A stretch of 64,000 nucleotides of DNA from Bradyrhizobium ottawaense (GCF_900099825.1 NZ_LT629693.1:8071001-8135000), one strand, 5' to 3'; counted from the stretch's first letter, positions 41,703-51,433 are shown. A program made the numbers and translations. Notes: generated from the sequence alone by a model not told the origin.

Positions 41703-43301
41703 TTGAGTACAAAGGCTGTCCGCTTGCTGATGAGTTGGCTGGCAGCCTTTTGTTTGCTCCCTGCCGGGGCGATCGGCGCGTCCGCCGACGAGTTCAGAAC
41801 GCCTTCGATCTCGGCGGTGCGCGTCGAATGGCGCGCGGTCCTCGATCAGCTCCGCTCCGAGATCAACACCCAGCCGGCGATCGCCCCGACGTTCACGTTC
41901 TCCGGCCAACGGCGGGTGCCTGCCTGGAATCCGCGTTCGACGCCGGCGCTGGTGCAATTGAACGCCGTTACCTCGCAGGTCTTCGCCGGGATCGGACGCA
42001 GTCCGGTGCCGGTGCTGCTGCCGTTCGATACCGCTGGCTATCTCGAGGCGCGCGCGAGCGGCGCCAAGGACAGCCCATCGGTTTCGCGCCATCAGGCCGA
42101 CTTCCGCCCCGCCGATCTGTTTTACGCCGGTCCCGCCGGCTACGACGCCCAGTTTTCGCTCGAGCCCGGCGCGGGCGACGGCATGCCACAGAGAACCTTC
42201 GCCAGACCGGTCGAGGTGCAGGTCACCGGCTCGATCCTCACCTACGATCTGGCCGACCCCCAGGGCGGCAAGGGCGAGCCCGTCAAGGCGCTGGCCGCGC
42301 AATTCCCCGACCTGCGCCGCTTCATCCGCGAAGGCTATGTGCGCTACGCCTTCACGCGGTTCGGCGTACCCTATGTGGTGTCGATCCAGTGTCTCGACTC
42401 CGCGCCGCGTCCGCGGCGGCTGGCCTGCCGCGAAGCCTATCCGGTCGCGGAGCATTTCCTCAAAGCGCTGCGTATTGCCGGCGGCCTGCCCTCGCGGCCG
42501 CGATGGGATATTTCGTCCGACCTCGCCGAGCGGCCGACAGCGGTTTCGCCTGTGTTCACCTATCGTCCGAGCGGCGACATCATCGCCAGCAGCGGCTCCC
42601 GCAAGCAGGGCGGCCATGTCGACTGGACGGCCTATTCCCAGATTCGCTTTCCGGTGGAAAAGGCCCCGGCCTTTGTCATTTCGCAATCATTCGCCCGGCG
42701 CGCCAAAACGGAGCACCCTTCCAGCGGCTATTTGTGGCGGGACAATTTCTGCGAGCCGCGCAGTTTCAACGTCGGACAGTGCACCAGCGGCTTCGGACAC
42801 CAGGGCGAGGACATTCGGCCGGGGTCCTGTGCGACGCCTGCCGAGGGCACACCTACTTGCGATCGGAAGCAGCAAGGGGTCGTCGCGGTTCGCGACGGTG
42901 TCGTGATCCGCTCGCCAAAACAGCAGGCGGCGACGCTGCAGATCAATACCGCCAAGGAGCACATCCGCTTCCGCTATATGCACATGAACCCGTCAAGCAT
43001 GGACGCGGACGGCGTTCTTAGCGGACGCCAGGTCGCCGAGGGCGAAAAGATCGGCGTCGTCTCGAACTACCTCGATCGCCCCAACGGCACGTCGCTGCAC
43101 CTGCATTTCGACGTGCAGGTGTTCACGCGCGACGGCTGGATCTGGGTCAGCCCCTACACCACCTTGATCTCGGCCTATGAGCGCCTGATCGGCGCACGTG
43201 GCCGCGAGATCGGCATCGAGCCCCAGACTCCCGCCGCCGTGGCGCACGCGCTGCCGGAGGACGTGGTCCATCACGACCTGCGCGAAGGCGGCGAGAATTA
43301 A
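41703..43301 (+). CDS. Exported M23-family peptidase
   Basis: The protein has 532 residues: signal peptide (about 1-28, cleavage near A-S-A), a long N-terminal region without a known domain, and a C-terminal peptidase domain with H-Q-G-E-D (H-x-x-x-D, residues about 365-369), a Y-M-H-M and the H-L-H-F motif that complete the zinc site of M23 endopeptidases. It should cut peptidoglycan cross-bridges. The start is TTG at 41703 or ATG at 41730. Followed 5 nt later by a convergent gene. Confidence 0.85.
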   Translation: MSTKAVRLLMSWLAAFCLLPAGAIGASADEFRTPSISAVRVEWRAVLDQLRSEINTQPAIAPTFTFSGQRRVPAWNPRSTPALVQLNAVTSQVFAGIGRSPVPVLLPFDTAGYLEARASGAKDSPSVSRHQADFRPADLFYAGPAGYDAQFSLEPGAGDGMPQRTFARPVEVQVTGSILTYDLADPQGGKGEPVKALAAQFPDLRRFIREGYVRYAFTRFGVPYVVSIQCLDSAPRPRRLACREAYPVAEHFLKALRIAGGLPSRPRWDISSDLAERPTAVSPVFTYRPSGDIIASSGSRKQGGHVDWTAYSQIRFPVEKAPAFVISQSFARRAKTEHPSSGYLWRDNFCEPRSFNVGQCTSGFGHQGEDIRPGSCATPAEGTPTCDRKQQGVVAVRDGVVIRSPKQQAATLQINTAKEHIRFRYMHMNPSSMDADGVLSGRQVAEGEKIGVVSNYLDRPNGTSLHLHFDVQVFTRDGWIWVSPYTTLISAYERLIGARGREIGIEPQTPAAVAHALPEDVVHHDLREGGEN

Positions 43302-43305
43302 TCCT

Positions 43306-43785
43306 TCATGATGCCGCCGCGCCCACGGCCTTCTGCCGCGGCGGCGGGGTCCAGCGATAGGCTGCGCCGAACCTGTTCCAGACGTTGATCGAGGTGATCG
43401 CGGACGTGAGATAGGTCAATTCCTTCTCGGAGAATTCCGCGCTGACCTGCGCATAGACCTCGTCGCTGACGCCGCCGGCGAGCAAGGTCAGCGCTTCCGT
43501 CCAGGCCAGTGCCGCACGTTCACGCGGCGAGAACTGCGGCGCCTCGCGCCACACCACCACCAGGTTGAGCTTGTCGGTGGGCACGCCGAGGTTTTCACCT
43601 TGCAGGATGTGGTACTGCACGCAGAAAGCGCAGCCGTTGATCTGCGAGGCACGCAGCTTGATCAGTTCGAGCAACTGCTTGTCGATGCCGGCCGCCGCCG
43701 CGATCTTGCCGAGCGCCAGCACGGCTTCGTAGGCGTCGGGCGCCAGCGTCATGAAATCCTTGTATTCCTTGCGGGCGTGTGACAT
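43306..43785 (-). CDS. AhpD-like carboxymuconolactone decarboxylase-family protein
   Basis: The protein has 159 residues and one CMD domain. The AhpD-type redox motif is G-C-A-F-C-V-Q-Y-H with the preceding E-L-I-K-L-R-A-S-Q-I-N, all matching the peroxidase subgroup (C-x-x-C-x-x-x-H). It is likely an alkylhydroperoxidase involved in oxidative stress. A GAGGCAG site precedes the ATG. Downstream stop is 5 nt from the convergent peptidase stop. Confidence 0.92.
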   Translation of the reverse strand: MSHARKEYKDFMTLAPDAYEAVLALGKIAAAAGIDKQLLELIKLRASQINGCAFCVQYHILQGENLGVPTDKLNLVVVWREAPQFSPRERAALAWTEALTLLAGGVSDEVYAQVSAEFSEKELTYLTSAITSINVWNRFGAAYRWTPPPRQKAVGAAAS

Positions 43786-44001
43786 CGGCTCTGCCTCATG
43801 TTTCAAGTGCTCTTCCTCATTGTAAGAGCACTTATATGATATGCCGGCGTCATGCACAGGCCATCGAGCGGCGGCGGGCGGCCGGACTCTCGGCGCGGGC
43901 CACGGTCCGGCGCTGGCTCGCCAAGGCTTTGTGACGGAACTTTCAGTTTCCGCGACGTCTTGGCTTTTGGTGCGCGCCTGCGGCGCCGGTAGACTAGACA
44001 C

Positions 44002-45237
44002 ATGAAACAACCTGATTCTCGGAACTCTCCTTCCCGCCGCGCCGTGCTGCAAGCCGGCATCGGCGTCGGGGCCCTGCTCGCCAACCCGCTCGCGGCCTTC
44101 GCCGCCGCGCCACCCGGCTTCGATGCGTGGCGCGACAGCTTTCGTGCGCGCGCGCTGGCCAAGGGCATTTCGGAGGCCACATGGAACCGAGTGATGGGCC
44201 GCATCGAGCCTGACATGTCCGTGTTCAAGCAGATGCAGAAGCAGCCGGAGTTTCATGAGCAGATCTGGCAGTACATCAATCGCCGGGTCTCGGACTGGCG
44301 CATCATCAACGGCCGCGAGGCGCTGCGGAAAAACGAAGCGCTGTTCGCGCGGATCGAACAGGATTTCGGCGTCGAGCGCGGCACGCTGCTGGCGCTGTGG
44401 GGCGTCGAGTCCGCCTATGGCGATCCGCTGGTGCAGCAGAACCACATGACGCCGGTGTTTCCATCGCTGGCAGCGCTGGCCTGGAACGAACCGCGCCGCC
44501 GATCCTATTGGGAAACCGAACTGATCAACGCGTTGAAGATCGTCGACCGCGGCTGGGGAACGCCGGAGGAAATGCGCGGCTCCTGGGCCGGCGCAATGGG
44601 GCACACGCAATGGATGCCCGAAGTCTGGCTCAATGTCGGGATGGACTACGACAAGGACGGTCGCGTCTCGCCGTTCGGCAAGCCCGACGATGCGCTCGGC
44701 TCCAGCGCGCGCTTTCTCGTCAACCGCGGCAAATATCACCGCGGCGAACATTGGGGCTATGAGGTGCGCGCGCCGAATGCTGCCGCGAGCGGCAGCCGCA
44801 CCTATGCGGCATGGGCCAGCGCCGGCGTCGCCCGCGCCGACGGCCAGCCGTTCGCCCAACCCCACGCGTCGGCACAGATGTGGGTGCCGGTCGAAGGCGG
44901 CCCGGCGTTCCTGCTGGGCCCGAATTTCTACGCGGTGAAGAGCTACAACCCGTCGATGAATTACGCGCTGGCGATCTGCCATCTCGGCGACCGCATCCTC
45001 GGCGCGCCGCCCTTCATGCAGCCCTTCCCCGGCTCCGAGCGCGCGCTGACCCTTGCCGAAGTCCAGGAGATGCAAACGCGGCTGACCAAGGCCGGCTTCG
45101 ACACCGGCGGCAATGACGGCCGCGTCGGCAACGACACCATGAAGGCCGTGAAGGATTACCAGACCAAGATGGGCCTGCTGCCCGCCGACGGTTACGGCGG
45201 GCTGAAGGTGCTGGCGCGGTTGCGGCAGGGCGGCTAG
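44002..45237 (+). CDS. Lytic murein transglycosylase (MltB-like) with peptidoglycan-binding domain
   Basis: The protein has 411 residues. A Tat-like signal (S-R-R-A-V-L-Q-A-G) precedes an MltB-type catalytic domain with the catalytic Glu in A-L-W-G-V-E-S-A-Y-G-D and the family segments M-G-H-T-Q-W-M-P and Y-K-D-G (as Y-D-K-D-G). A C-terminal peptidoglycan-binding domain (about residues 345-405) ends it. It cleaves glycan strands forming 1,6-anhydro-muramyl ends. Single gene. Confidence 0.93.
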   Translation: MKQPDSRNSPSRRAVLQAGIGVGALLANPLAAFAAAPPGFDAWRDSFRARALAKGISEATWNRVMGRIEPDMSVFKQMQKQPEFHEQIWQYINRRVSDWRIINGREALRKNEALFARIEQDFGVERGTLLALWGVESAYGDPLVQQNHMTPVFPSLAALAWNEPRRRSYWETELINALKIVDRGWGTPEEMRGSWAGAMGHTQWMPEVWLNVGMDYDKDGRVSPFGKPDDALGSSARFLVNRGKYHRGEHWGYEVRAPNAAASGSRTYAAWASAGVARADGQPFAQPHASAQMWVPVEGGPAFLLGPNFYAVKSYNPSMNYALAICHLGDRILGAPPFMQPFPGSERALTLAEVQEMQTRLTKAGFDTGGNDGRVGNDTMKAVKDYQTKMGLLPADGYGGLKVLARLRQGG

Positions 45238-45272
45238 GTCTCGCCACCGGTCATTGCGACCTCGGCAATTTC

Positions 45273-45348
45273 GTAGCCCGGATGAGCGCAGCGACATCCG
45301 GGACCACTCTCGCATCGCCCCGGATATCGCTTCGCTCATCCGGGCTAC
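45273..45348. repeat. Long palindromic intergenic repeat
   Basis: GTAGCCCGGATGAGCG at 45273 pairs with CGCTCATCCGGGCTAC ending at 45348, around a partly self-complementary centre (GACATCCGGG / CCCCGGATATCG). It separates convergent genes and would fold into a stable stem in RNA. Confidence 0.9.
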
Positions 45349-45378
45349 AGGCTTCGTGGCTTCGCTCGCAATGACGCG

Positions 45379-46188
45379 TCACACCCGACGCGCAATGCCA
45401 CCCGCATTCATGCCGCCGTCGATGACGAGCTCGGTCCCCGTCACATAGCGCGAGGCATCGGACGCCAGATACAAGACGCCCTGCGCGATTTCGACGGCCT
45501 CACCGGCGCGGCCGAGCGGAGTTGCCATTTTGGCGCGTTCCTCGGGATCGATCGGCGCGTTCTGTCCGGCGCCCGAGGCTTCTGTCGGGATCTTGCCCCA
45601 GATCGGGGTGTCGATGATCCCGGGATGCACCGAGTTGACCCGGATGCCGTCGCCGAAGGTCGCGCATTCCATCGCGATCGCCTTGGCGAACAGCCGGACG
45701 CCGCCCTTGGTCGCGCAATAGCCGGAAAGCCCGGCCGCACCGCGCAGGCCTGCCAGCGACGACATCATGATCACGGAGCCGCCGCCGGTCTTGCGCATCG
45801 CCGGCAGGCAGTGCTTCACCGACAGGAACACGCCGTCGAGATTGATCGCGGTCTGCCGCCGCCAGTCTTCCAGCGACATCAGCGTGATCGACGGCACCGA
45901 TATGCCGATGCCGGCATTGGAGACCAGCACGTCGAGCCGGCCATAACGGTTCATCACGTTGGCCACGACGTCAATCCAGCCCTGCTCGCTGGTCACGTCC
46001 TGATGCCAAAAGCTGGCCTCGCCGCCGGCCTTCTTGATCCGCGCGACCACTTCAGGTCCGTTCAGATCGTCGACATCGGTCACCGCAACGGACGCGCCTT
46101 CGCGCGCCAGCAATTCCGATACCGCAGCACCGATACCGGACGCCCCACCCGTCACCAATGCGACCTTGCCTTGAACCTGTCCTGCCAT
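45379..46188 (-). CDS. SDR-family oxidoreductase
   Basis: The protein has 269 residues with the classic short-chain dehydrogenase motifs: T-G-G-A-S-G-I-G (NAD(P) binding), N-A-G-I-G, the catalytic Ser of M-M-S-S-L and Tyr/Lys of Y-C-A-T-K. Cofactor selectivity resembles NAD-preferring types (V-T-D-V-D-D after strand 2). Substrate unknown. The start at 46188 follows GGGAG. Ends in G-M-N-A-G-G. Confidence 0.92.
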   Translation of the reverse strand: MAGQVQGKVALVTGGASGIGAAVSELLAREGASVAVTDVDDLNGPEVVARIKKAGGEASFWHQDVTSEQGWIDVVANVMNRYGRLDVLVSNAGIGISVPSITLMSLEDWRRQTAINLDGVFLSVKHCLPAMRKTGGGSVIMMSSLAGLRGAAGLSGYCATKGGVRLFAKAIAMECATFGDGIRVNSVHPGIIDTPIWGKIPTEASGAGQNAPIDPEERAKMATPLGRAGEAVEIAQGVLYLASDASRYVTGTELVIDGGMNAGGIARRV

Positions 46189-46227
46189 TTCAACTCCCAA
46201 TGTTTGTTATTGGTCTTGTCCGAGGTA

Positions 46228-48069
46228 CTACCTGATCAGCGCCGGTCCCGGATCCGGCACCGCAATGTCGACCACGCGCATTTGCACCCGCTCCGATCCC
46301 TGCCAGCGATCGACCGCGAGCGATCCCGCGACATGCAGCGGCTGGCCGCGATTTTGCAGCAGCGCGTTTCCCAATTTCTGTCCGATCGAACGAAACGCGA
46401 TGCCGTTGACGATGGCGCCATCGCCGGATTTGAACCGCAGGCGCAAATGCGCCTGGCCGACTTCATCGGCATAGACCAGTTGATGCGCCGGCAGCGCGAT
46501 GACAGGCTCCGGATTGGCGGCGCCGAACGGTCCGGCGCGATTGAGGGTTGCCGCGAACTCCGTCGTCACGCCGCGCGCGCTGACCGCGCCGTCGATGAAC
46601 AGCTCGTTCTCGTGACGGGAGGCGGCGACATCAGCGGCCAGCGCGCTTTCCATGAAGGCGCGAAATTCCGCGAGCTTCTCTTTACGCAGCGTCACGCCCG
46701 CGGCCATGGCGTGGCCGCCGCCCTTCATCAGCAATTTCTCTTTCACCGCCTGTCGTACGGCTTTGCCGATGTCGACGCCGGAAATCGAGCGGCCCGAACC
46801 GGTGCCGATGCCGCCGGGCTCCAGTGCGATGGCAAACGCGGGCCGCGAAAACTTCTCCTTCAGCCGCGAGGCCACGAGCCCGACCACGCCGGGGTGCCAG
46901 CCTTCGGCCGCCGTGACGATAACCGCCCCCTTGTCTTCGAGCCCGAGCGAAGCCAGCGCCTCGGCTTCCGCCTGCGCTTCGGCCGCCTGTTCGATCAGGC
47001 GGCGTTCGCCGTTGAGGCGGTCGAGCTCGGCGGCGATCCGAGCGGCCTCGGAAATATCGCCTTCCAGCAGCAGCCGCACACCCAGATCGGCGCGCCCGAT
47101 GCGACCGCCAGCGTTGATGCGCGGCCCGAGCATGAAGCCGAGATGCCAGGCCTCCGGCGGACCGTTCAGCCGCGACACGTCCATCAGCGCGGTGTGGCCG
47201 ACATGGTCGCGGCGGCGCATCGCAATCAGGCCCTTGGCGACGAACGCACGGTTCAGCCCGGTCAGCGGCGCGACATCGGCGACCGTACCGAGCGCCACAT
47301 GATGCAGCATTCCCAGCAGGTCCGGCTCCGGCCGTTCCGATGTCCAGAAGCCGCGGGCGCGCAATTCCCGATTGACCGCCACCAGCGTGATCAGCACCAG
47401 GCCAACGGCGGCGAGATAGCCGAGACCGGAGAGATCGTCGGCCCGGTTCGGGTTCACCAGCGCATCGACCTCGGGCAATTCGTCGCCGGTCTGGTGATGA
47501 TCGATGACGACGACGGACATTCCGAGCTTGCGCGCTTCCGCCAGCGGCTCGAGGCTGGTGGTGCCGCAATCGACGGTCACGAGCAGCGTCGCGCCCTTAG
47601 CCGCGAGCCCGCGCACCGCTTCGACATTGGGCCCGTAGCCTTCGAAAATGCGATCGGGGATGTGGATCAATGGATCGAGCCCGCAATGGCGCAGGTGCCA
47701 GGCCAGCAGCGCCGCCGAGGTCGCGCCATCGACATCGTAGTCGCCGAAGATCGCAACCTTCTCATTGCGCGTGGCAGCATCCGCGATGCGCTTGGCCGCG
47801 GTCTCCATCTGCGTCACGGTGTAGGGATCGGGCATCAGCTTGCGGATGGTCGGATCCAGAAAATCCTCGACCTCGTCGATCCCGACATCGCGGCCCGCCA
47901 GCACGCGCGCCAGCATCTCCGGCAACTGGTAGCGCTGGGAAATCGCCAGCGCCCGCGCCGCGCCTCTGGTATCGAGCCGGTCGCGCCAAAGTTTTCCGGT
48001 CGCAGAATGCGCCACGCCGAGAAACGCAGGCGGTAGCTCAACGGGAATGGCGGTTACGGGAGGGGTCAT
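46228..48069 (-). CDS. recJ: Single-stranded-DNA-specific exonuclease RecJ
   Basis: The protein has 613 residues. RecJ motifs are I-F-G-D-Y-D-V-D-G-A-T (motif I), T-V-D-C-G-T-T (motif II), V-V-I-D-H-H-Q-T-G (motif III, DHH) and G-G-G-H-A-M-A-A-G (DHHA1). It degrades 5' single strands in recombination and mismatch repair. The start at 48069 gives a family-type N-terminus; a longer open frame lies upstream and is not supported. It is often found beside glpX in alphaproteobacteria; here about 4 kb separate them. Confidence 0.96.
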   Translation of the reverse strand: MTPPVTAIPVELPPAFLGVAHSATGKLWRDRLDTRGAARALAISQRYQLPEMLARVLAGRDVGIDEVEDFLDPTIRKLMPDPYTVTQMETAAKRIADAATRNEKVAIFGDYDVDGATSAALLAWHLRHCGLDPLIHIPDRIFEGYGPNVEAVRGLAAKGATLLVTVDCGTTSLEPLAEARKLGMSVVVIDHHQTGDELPEVDALVNPNRADDLSGLGYLAAVGLVLITLVAVNRELRARGFWTSERPEPDLLGMLHHVALGTVADVAPLTGLNRAFVAKGLIAMRRRDHVGHTALMDVSRLNGPPEAWHLGFMLGPRINAGGRIGRADLGVRLLLEGDISEAARIAAELDRLNGERRLIEQAAEAQAEAEALASLGLEDKGAVIVTAAEGWHPGVVGLVASRLKEKFSRPAFAIALEPGGIGTGSGRSISGVDIGKAVRQAVKEKLLMKGGGHAMAAGVTLRKEKLAEFRAFMESALAADVAASRHENELFIDGAVSARGVTTEFAATLNRAGPFGAANPEPVIALPAHQLVYADEVGQAHLRLRFKSGDGAIVNGIAFRSIGQKLGNALLQNRGQPLHVAGSLAVDRWQGSERVQMRVVDIAVPDPGPALIR

Positions 48070-48909
48070 GGTGCTTTCAGTCCGGGGGCCAGCCCCACGC
48101 CCTATCTGCGCATTTCCGAAATCAATGTCAAAGCAAAGCGGACGCAGTTTTGCCACCCGCGGCGCCGATGCGCCCGAGGATTTGAAAATACCTTGCCCCC
48201 GAAAATCAGAGGGCGCGGGGAAGACCGGATGCGCTGCACCCGCGGTCTCATGTGCGATGTGCATTGGAAAAATGCTGCACATGAGCATACAGGTTCAGCG
48301 GAGAACATCCGGCCTCCCCCACGCAATGGCTTTACGGCTTATACGATTTCGTCCTGGTGACCGGCTTTCTTGCCACCATCGCTTGCAGATTGCTCCGCTC
48401 ACTTGACGCCAGCACCGGGGCGTCGGACCCAAACGATTTCACCGTACGCAAGTGCCGCGCTCGTCAGTCGCTGCCTCACGTCCACCGCATCCCACCGCAC
48501 GGTCGTGACGATCGCGATCGCCCCTCTTGTTGCCGCGAGACGGGCGAAGTTAGACGTCTGATTTGCCCGACGCTGCAACGGAAATATTTTTGCGCGAGGG
48601 GCTGGACAGACTTTTGGTGATTTGCCCGTCGGGTTGATTTGTCGCAGGCGCAATTACGCAATTACGGTGACAGTGCACTCCTCGTTTGGTTCTCGCTCCT
48701 GATCGCGTTCGGCGTCCGCAAGGAGGCGCGCAAAAGCAGGATCAGTTAATTGAATGCACTATCAGCGTAATCCCGTAATTCTGGAATTAAGTGCACTGTC
48801 ACCGTAATGGAACCCTACTCATTCTTCCGTAGAGTGTTGCTTGATTCTCACAGCCTCGGCTCGCCCCAGGTTGTAGGCTGCATCCGCGCGCCGGCCTCAG
48901 GGGACTTCA
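48070..48909. other. 840-bp intergenic region with dispersed-repeat-like sequence and REP elements
   Basis: Open frames on both strands in 48290-48655 have poor coding bias. The stretch ending in ATTTTTGCGCGAGGGGC and the following TTTGCCCGTCGGG resembles a long, non-coding repetitive sequence I recall as widely scattered in Bradyrhizobium genomes; that is recall, not a search. The right part carries REP-type copies A (48661-48679), B (48753-48771, degenerate) and C (48790-48808). Confidence 0.5.
48661..48808. repeat. REP cluster 1 (copies A, B, C) left of the Omp gene
   Basis: ATTACGGTGACAGTGCACT at 48661 is repeated in inverted form as AGTGCACTGTCACCGTAAT at 48790. A third inverted copy at 48753 has three mismatches. 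The same 19-mer brackets the REP-associated transposase gene further right. Confidence 0.9.
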
Positions 48910-49728
48910 GTGAACAAATTGGTTGTTGTTGCGATCGCTGCAATGGCGGTCGCTGGTTCGGCAAACGCAGCCGATCTGAAGCTCAAGGCTCCGCCTCTGG
49001 CAGAGGCGCCGATCGCCTACAATTGGTCCGGGTTCTATCTGGGCGGAAACGTGGGTGTCATATGGAGCAATACAAGTGCGGACCCCGGGTCGTTTACAAC
49101 GACCGGTGTGGACTTTACCGGACGCCAGGCCGTGGGCCAATTTCCGAGCTTCAATACCGGCAATACCGGGTTCACCGGCGGAGTTCAGACCGGGTACAAT
49201 TGGCAATTCGCTCCAAATTGGGTGGCGGGTATTGAAGCCGATCTCGACTACGCAGGTCTGAACAAGACCGATACGCGAGTATTCGCTGCGACTCATTTTA
49301 TCGGCGATGGCCCGATCGAGGCCAATACCGAGTCAGCCCAGCAAAGGCTCAGCTGGCTCGGCACCGTGCGCGGTCGCCTCGGGTTTACGGTTCTGGACAA
49401 CCGATTGCTGGCGTTTGCGACCGGTGGCTTTGCATATGGCAAGGTCGACGACAGCATTCAGACCATTGGCGTGCCAAACGGTGCCGCCGGAGTCCTGGTC
49501 CGCGCCAGCTCGGATACGGTTCGCACCGGTTGGACGGCCGGCGGTGGTGTGGAATACGCATTCCCGAACAATTGGAGTGCCAAGCTTGAATATCTTTACT
49601 ACGATTTGGGATCCCGAATTCTCAATTTGAACTACGGCACAGTTCCGGGCGATGCGGGAAATACGTTGAACTACAAGTTTCATGACAATGGTAACCTAGT
49701 GCGTGTCGGCCTGAACCACCGCTTCTGA
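48910..49728 (+). CDS. Outer-membrane beta-barrel protein, Omp25/Omp31-type, in the REP block
   Basis: The protein has 272 residues: signal peptide (N-K-L-V-V-V-A-I, cleavage A-N-A-A-D), then Y-N-W-S-G-F-Y-L-G-G-N-V-G and a C-terminal strand ending R-V-G-L-N-H-R-F (aromatic terminal residue, as needed for barrel assembly). It has lower third-position GC than its neighbours and no visible partner. The GTG start at 48910 follows CAGGGGAC. It sits between REP copies C and D in inverted orientation. Confidence 0.88.
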   Translation: MNKLVVVAIAAMAVAGSANAADLKLKAPPLAEAPIAYNWSGFYLGGNVGVIWSNTSADPGSFTTTGVDFTGRQAVGQFPSFNTGNTGFTGGVQTGYNWQFAPNWVAGIEADLDYAGLNKTDTRVFAATHFIGDGPIEANTESAQQRLSWLGTVRGRLGFTVLDNRLLAFATGGFAYGKVDDSIQTIGVPNGAAGVLVRASSDTVRTGWTAGGGVEYAFPNNWSAKLEYLYYDLGSRILNLNYGTVPGDAGNTLNYKFHDNGNLVRVGLNHRF

Positions 49729-49742
49729 TGAAATTACGGTAA

Positions 49743-49841
49743 ATTACGGTGACAGTGCACTTAATTCTCCGTTTTGTAAGATCAATTAATTGAGTGCACT
49801 GTCACCGTAATTCTAAATTCTAATTTCGGTGACAGTGCACT
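49743..49841. repeat. REP cluster 2 (copies D, E, F) between Omp and transposase genes
   Basis: Copies lie at 49743-49761 (direct), 49793-49811 (inverted) and 49823-49841 (direct, one mismatch). D and E form a hairpin-capable pair. F is the left border of the transposase gene; its inverted partner G is at 50612. Confidence 0.92.
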
Positions 49842-49878
49842 CAATTGACTCATTCTGCGTTTGCACGCATCCTCCCGC

Positions 49879-50550
49879 ATGGCCCGCCTTGCCCGTGTCG
49901 TCGTCCCCGGCTATCCGCACCATGTCACCCAGCGCGGCAACGGCCGTGCGCGCACCTTCTTCGGCGACCAAGACTATGCGCTTTATCGCGATCTGCTCGC
50001 CGAAAATTGCCGCACCGCCGGGGTCGAGGTTTGGGCGTGGTGCCTGATGCCGAACCATGTGCACCTGATTCTCGTGCCGTCCGATCCCGACGGGCTGCGC
50101 CGCGCGCTGGCGCGGGTCCATCGCAGTTATGCCGGCATCGTCCAGGCAAGGCGCAAACGCAGCGGGCATTTCTGGCAGGGCCGGTTCGGCGCCGTCGCCA
50201 TGGACGAGCCGCATCTCGCCGCCGCGTTGCGCTACGTGGCGCTCAACCCGGTGCGGGCGCGGCTGGTGCAACGGGCGCAGGACTGGCGGTGGTCGAGCGC
50301 TGCCGCGCATTTGCGCGGCAAGGACGACGGCGTCACGGCGCTGAAACCGGTTCGGGATCGCTACCCGCGCTTCGCGGACCTGCTGGCGATCGAGCCCGAG
50401 ACCGACCTGTTTGATCGCCTGCGCGCCGCCGAGAGCATCGGCCGGCCGCTCGGAGACGACCGCTTTCTCTCGCGCCTCGAGCGATCGACCGGACGCGCCC
50501 TCAAACCAGGAAAACGCGGGCCGAAGCCCGCCGAACTCGAAGAGACGTGA
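49879..50550 (+). mobile_element. REP-associated tyrosine transposase (RAYT)
   Basis: The protein has 223 residues and belongs to the Y1/IS200-like superfamily. The HUH motif is M-P-N-H-V-H-L-I-L (His60, His62) and the catalytic tyrosine is Tyr84 (R-S-Y-A-G-I). G-H-F-W-Q-G-R-F and Y-V-A-L-N-P-V-R-A typify the RAYT subgroup. RAYTs nick and may spread REP sequences; the gene is flanked by inverted 19-bp REPs F and G, as is usual. It looks intact. ATG at 49879 was chosen over an upstream TTG. Confidence 0.93.
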
Positions 50551-50611
50551 GAATGGCAAGCGGCAACTAAATGTACTCCATCGAGGCCACAAAAGCCGGA
50601 TCTGTCAATTG

Positions 50612-50630
50612 AGTGCACTGTCACCGTAAT
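50612..50630. repeat. REP copy G, right border of the RAYT gene
   Basis: AGTGCACTGTCACCGTAAT is an exact inverted match to copy A and lies 61 nt after the transposase stop. A partial second copy (GTCACCGTAATTA) follows at about 50633. Confidence 0.92.
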
Positions 50631-50678
50631 TATGTCACCGTAATTACCCGTAATTACCGCGTCCGGGACGCGAAAAGC

Positions 50679-51398
50679 TCAGCAACCCATCTTGTCGGCG
50701 ATGCCGCCAAAATCCTTGGCGACGACGTCCCAGTCGCCCTTCGCCTCGAAATCATATTTCTGGTGCGGGCCGTATTCGGTGGGACGCGGGACGAAGCCGG
50801 TCTTGAGGCCGAGCTTCTGGGCGGCCTTGAGGTCGTTGTTGTGGGCGGCCACCATCATCACCTGCTCCGGTTTCAGGCACAGCAGCTTGGCGGCGCCGAG
50901 ATAGGTTTCCGGATCGGGCTTGTAGTGCTCGAACAGTTCCGCCGACATCACGAGGTCCCACGGCAGGCCGGCGAATTTCGCCATGTTGGTCAGCAACGCC
51001 ACGTTGCCGTTGGAGAGCGGCGAGATGATGTATTTCGTCTTCAAGCGCGTCAGGCCGGCCACCGTATCCGGCCAGGCATACAGGCGATGCCAGCCCATCG
51101 TCAGGTGATGCAGGTCGGCTTCCTTCAGGCCTTGAATCGAGAATTGCGCGACCAGCTTTTCCAGCGACTGCCGGTGCAGCGTATCGAGGATCATGTAGCC
51201 ACGCTCGGGATGCTTGCGCACCTCGTCCATCGAAGCGGAATAGACCGCCCGCCAGCCGTCGACCAGCGCCGTCCAGTCGGCCTTGATGCCTGACTTTTCC
51301 GACCACTTGGTGAAATCGTTGATCAGACTGGTGCGCCAGTCGACGCAGGTGCCGAACACATCGAACACCAGCGCCTTCACCCCGGAAATATCAGACAT
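50679..51398 (-). CDS. Haloacid dehalogenase type II
   Basis: The protein has 239 residues. The HAD nucleophile is the Asp in V-F-D-V-F-G-T-C-V-D-W-R, with the later S-N-G-N (motif II), K-P-D-P-E-T-Y (Lys, motif III) and an acidic A-A-H-N-N-D-L-K (motif IV). Class II 2-haloacid dehalogenases hydrolyse L-2-haloacids; D-V-F-G-T is their typical start. The ATG at 51398 follows GGGAG. It lies downstream of REP copy G. Confidence 0.9.
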   Translation of the reverse strand: MSDISGVKALVFDVFGTCVDWRTSLINDFTKWSEKSGIKADWTALVDGWRAVYSASMDEVRKHPERGYMILDTLHRQSLEKLVAQFSIQGLKEADLHHLTMGWHRLYAWPDTVAGLTRLKTKYIISPLSNGNVALLTNMAKFAGLPWDLVMSAELFEHYKPDPETYLGAAKLLCLKPEQVMMVAAHNNDLKAAQKLGLKTGFVPRPTEYGPHQKYDFEAKGDWDVVAKDFGGIADKMGC

Positions 51399-51433
51399 GT
51401 TCACTCCCGTTTTTGTTGTTGTTGGTTTGATCC

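Noticed and set aside
48661..50630. CRISPR array or simple IS element
   Set aside because: The 19-bp repeats occur in both orientations at irregular spacing and there is no cas gene; the transposase lacks the ends and orfB of IS605-type elements and fits the RAYT class.
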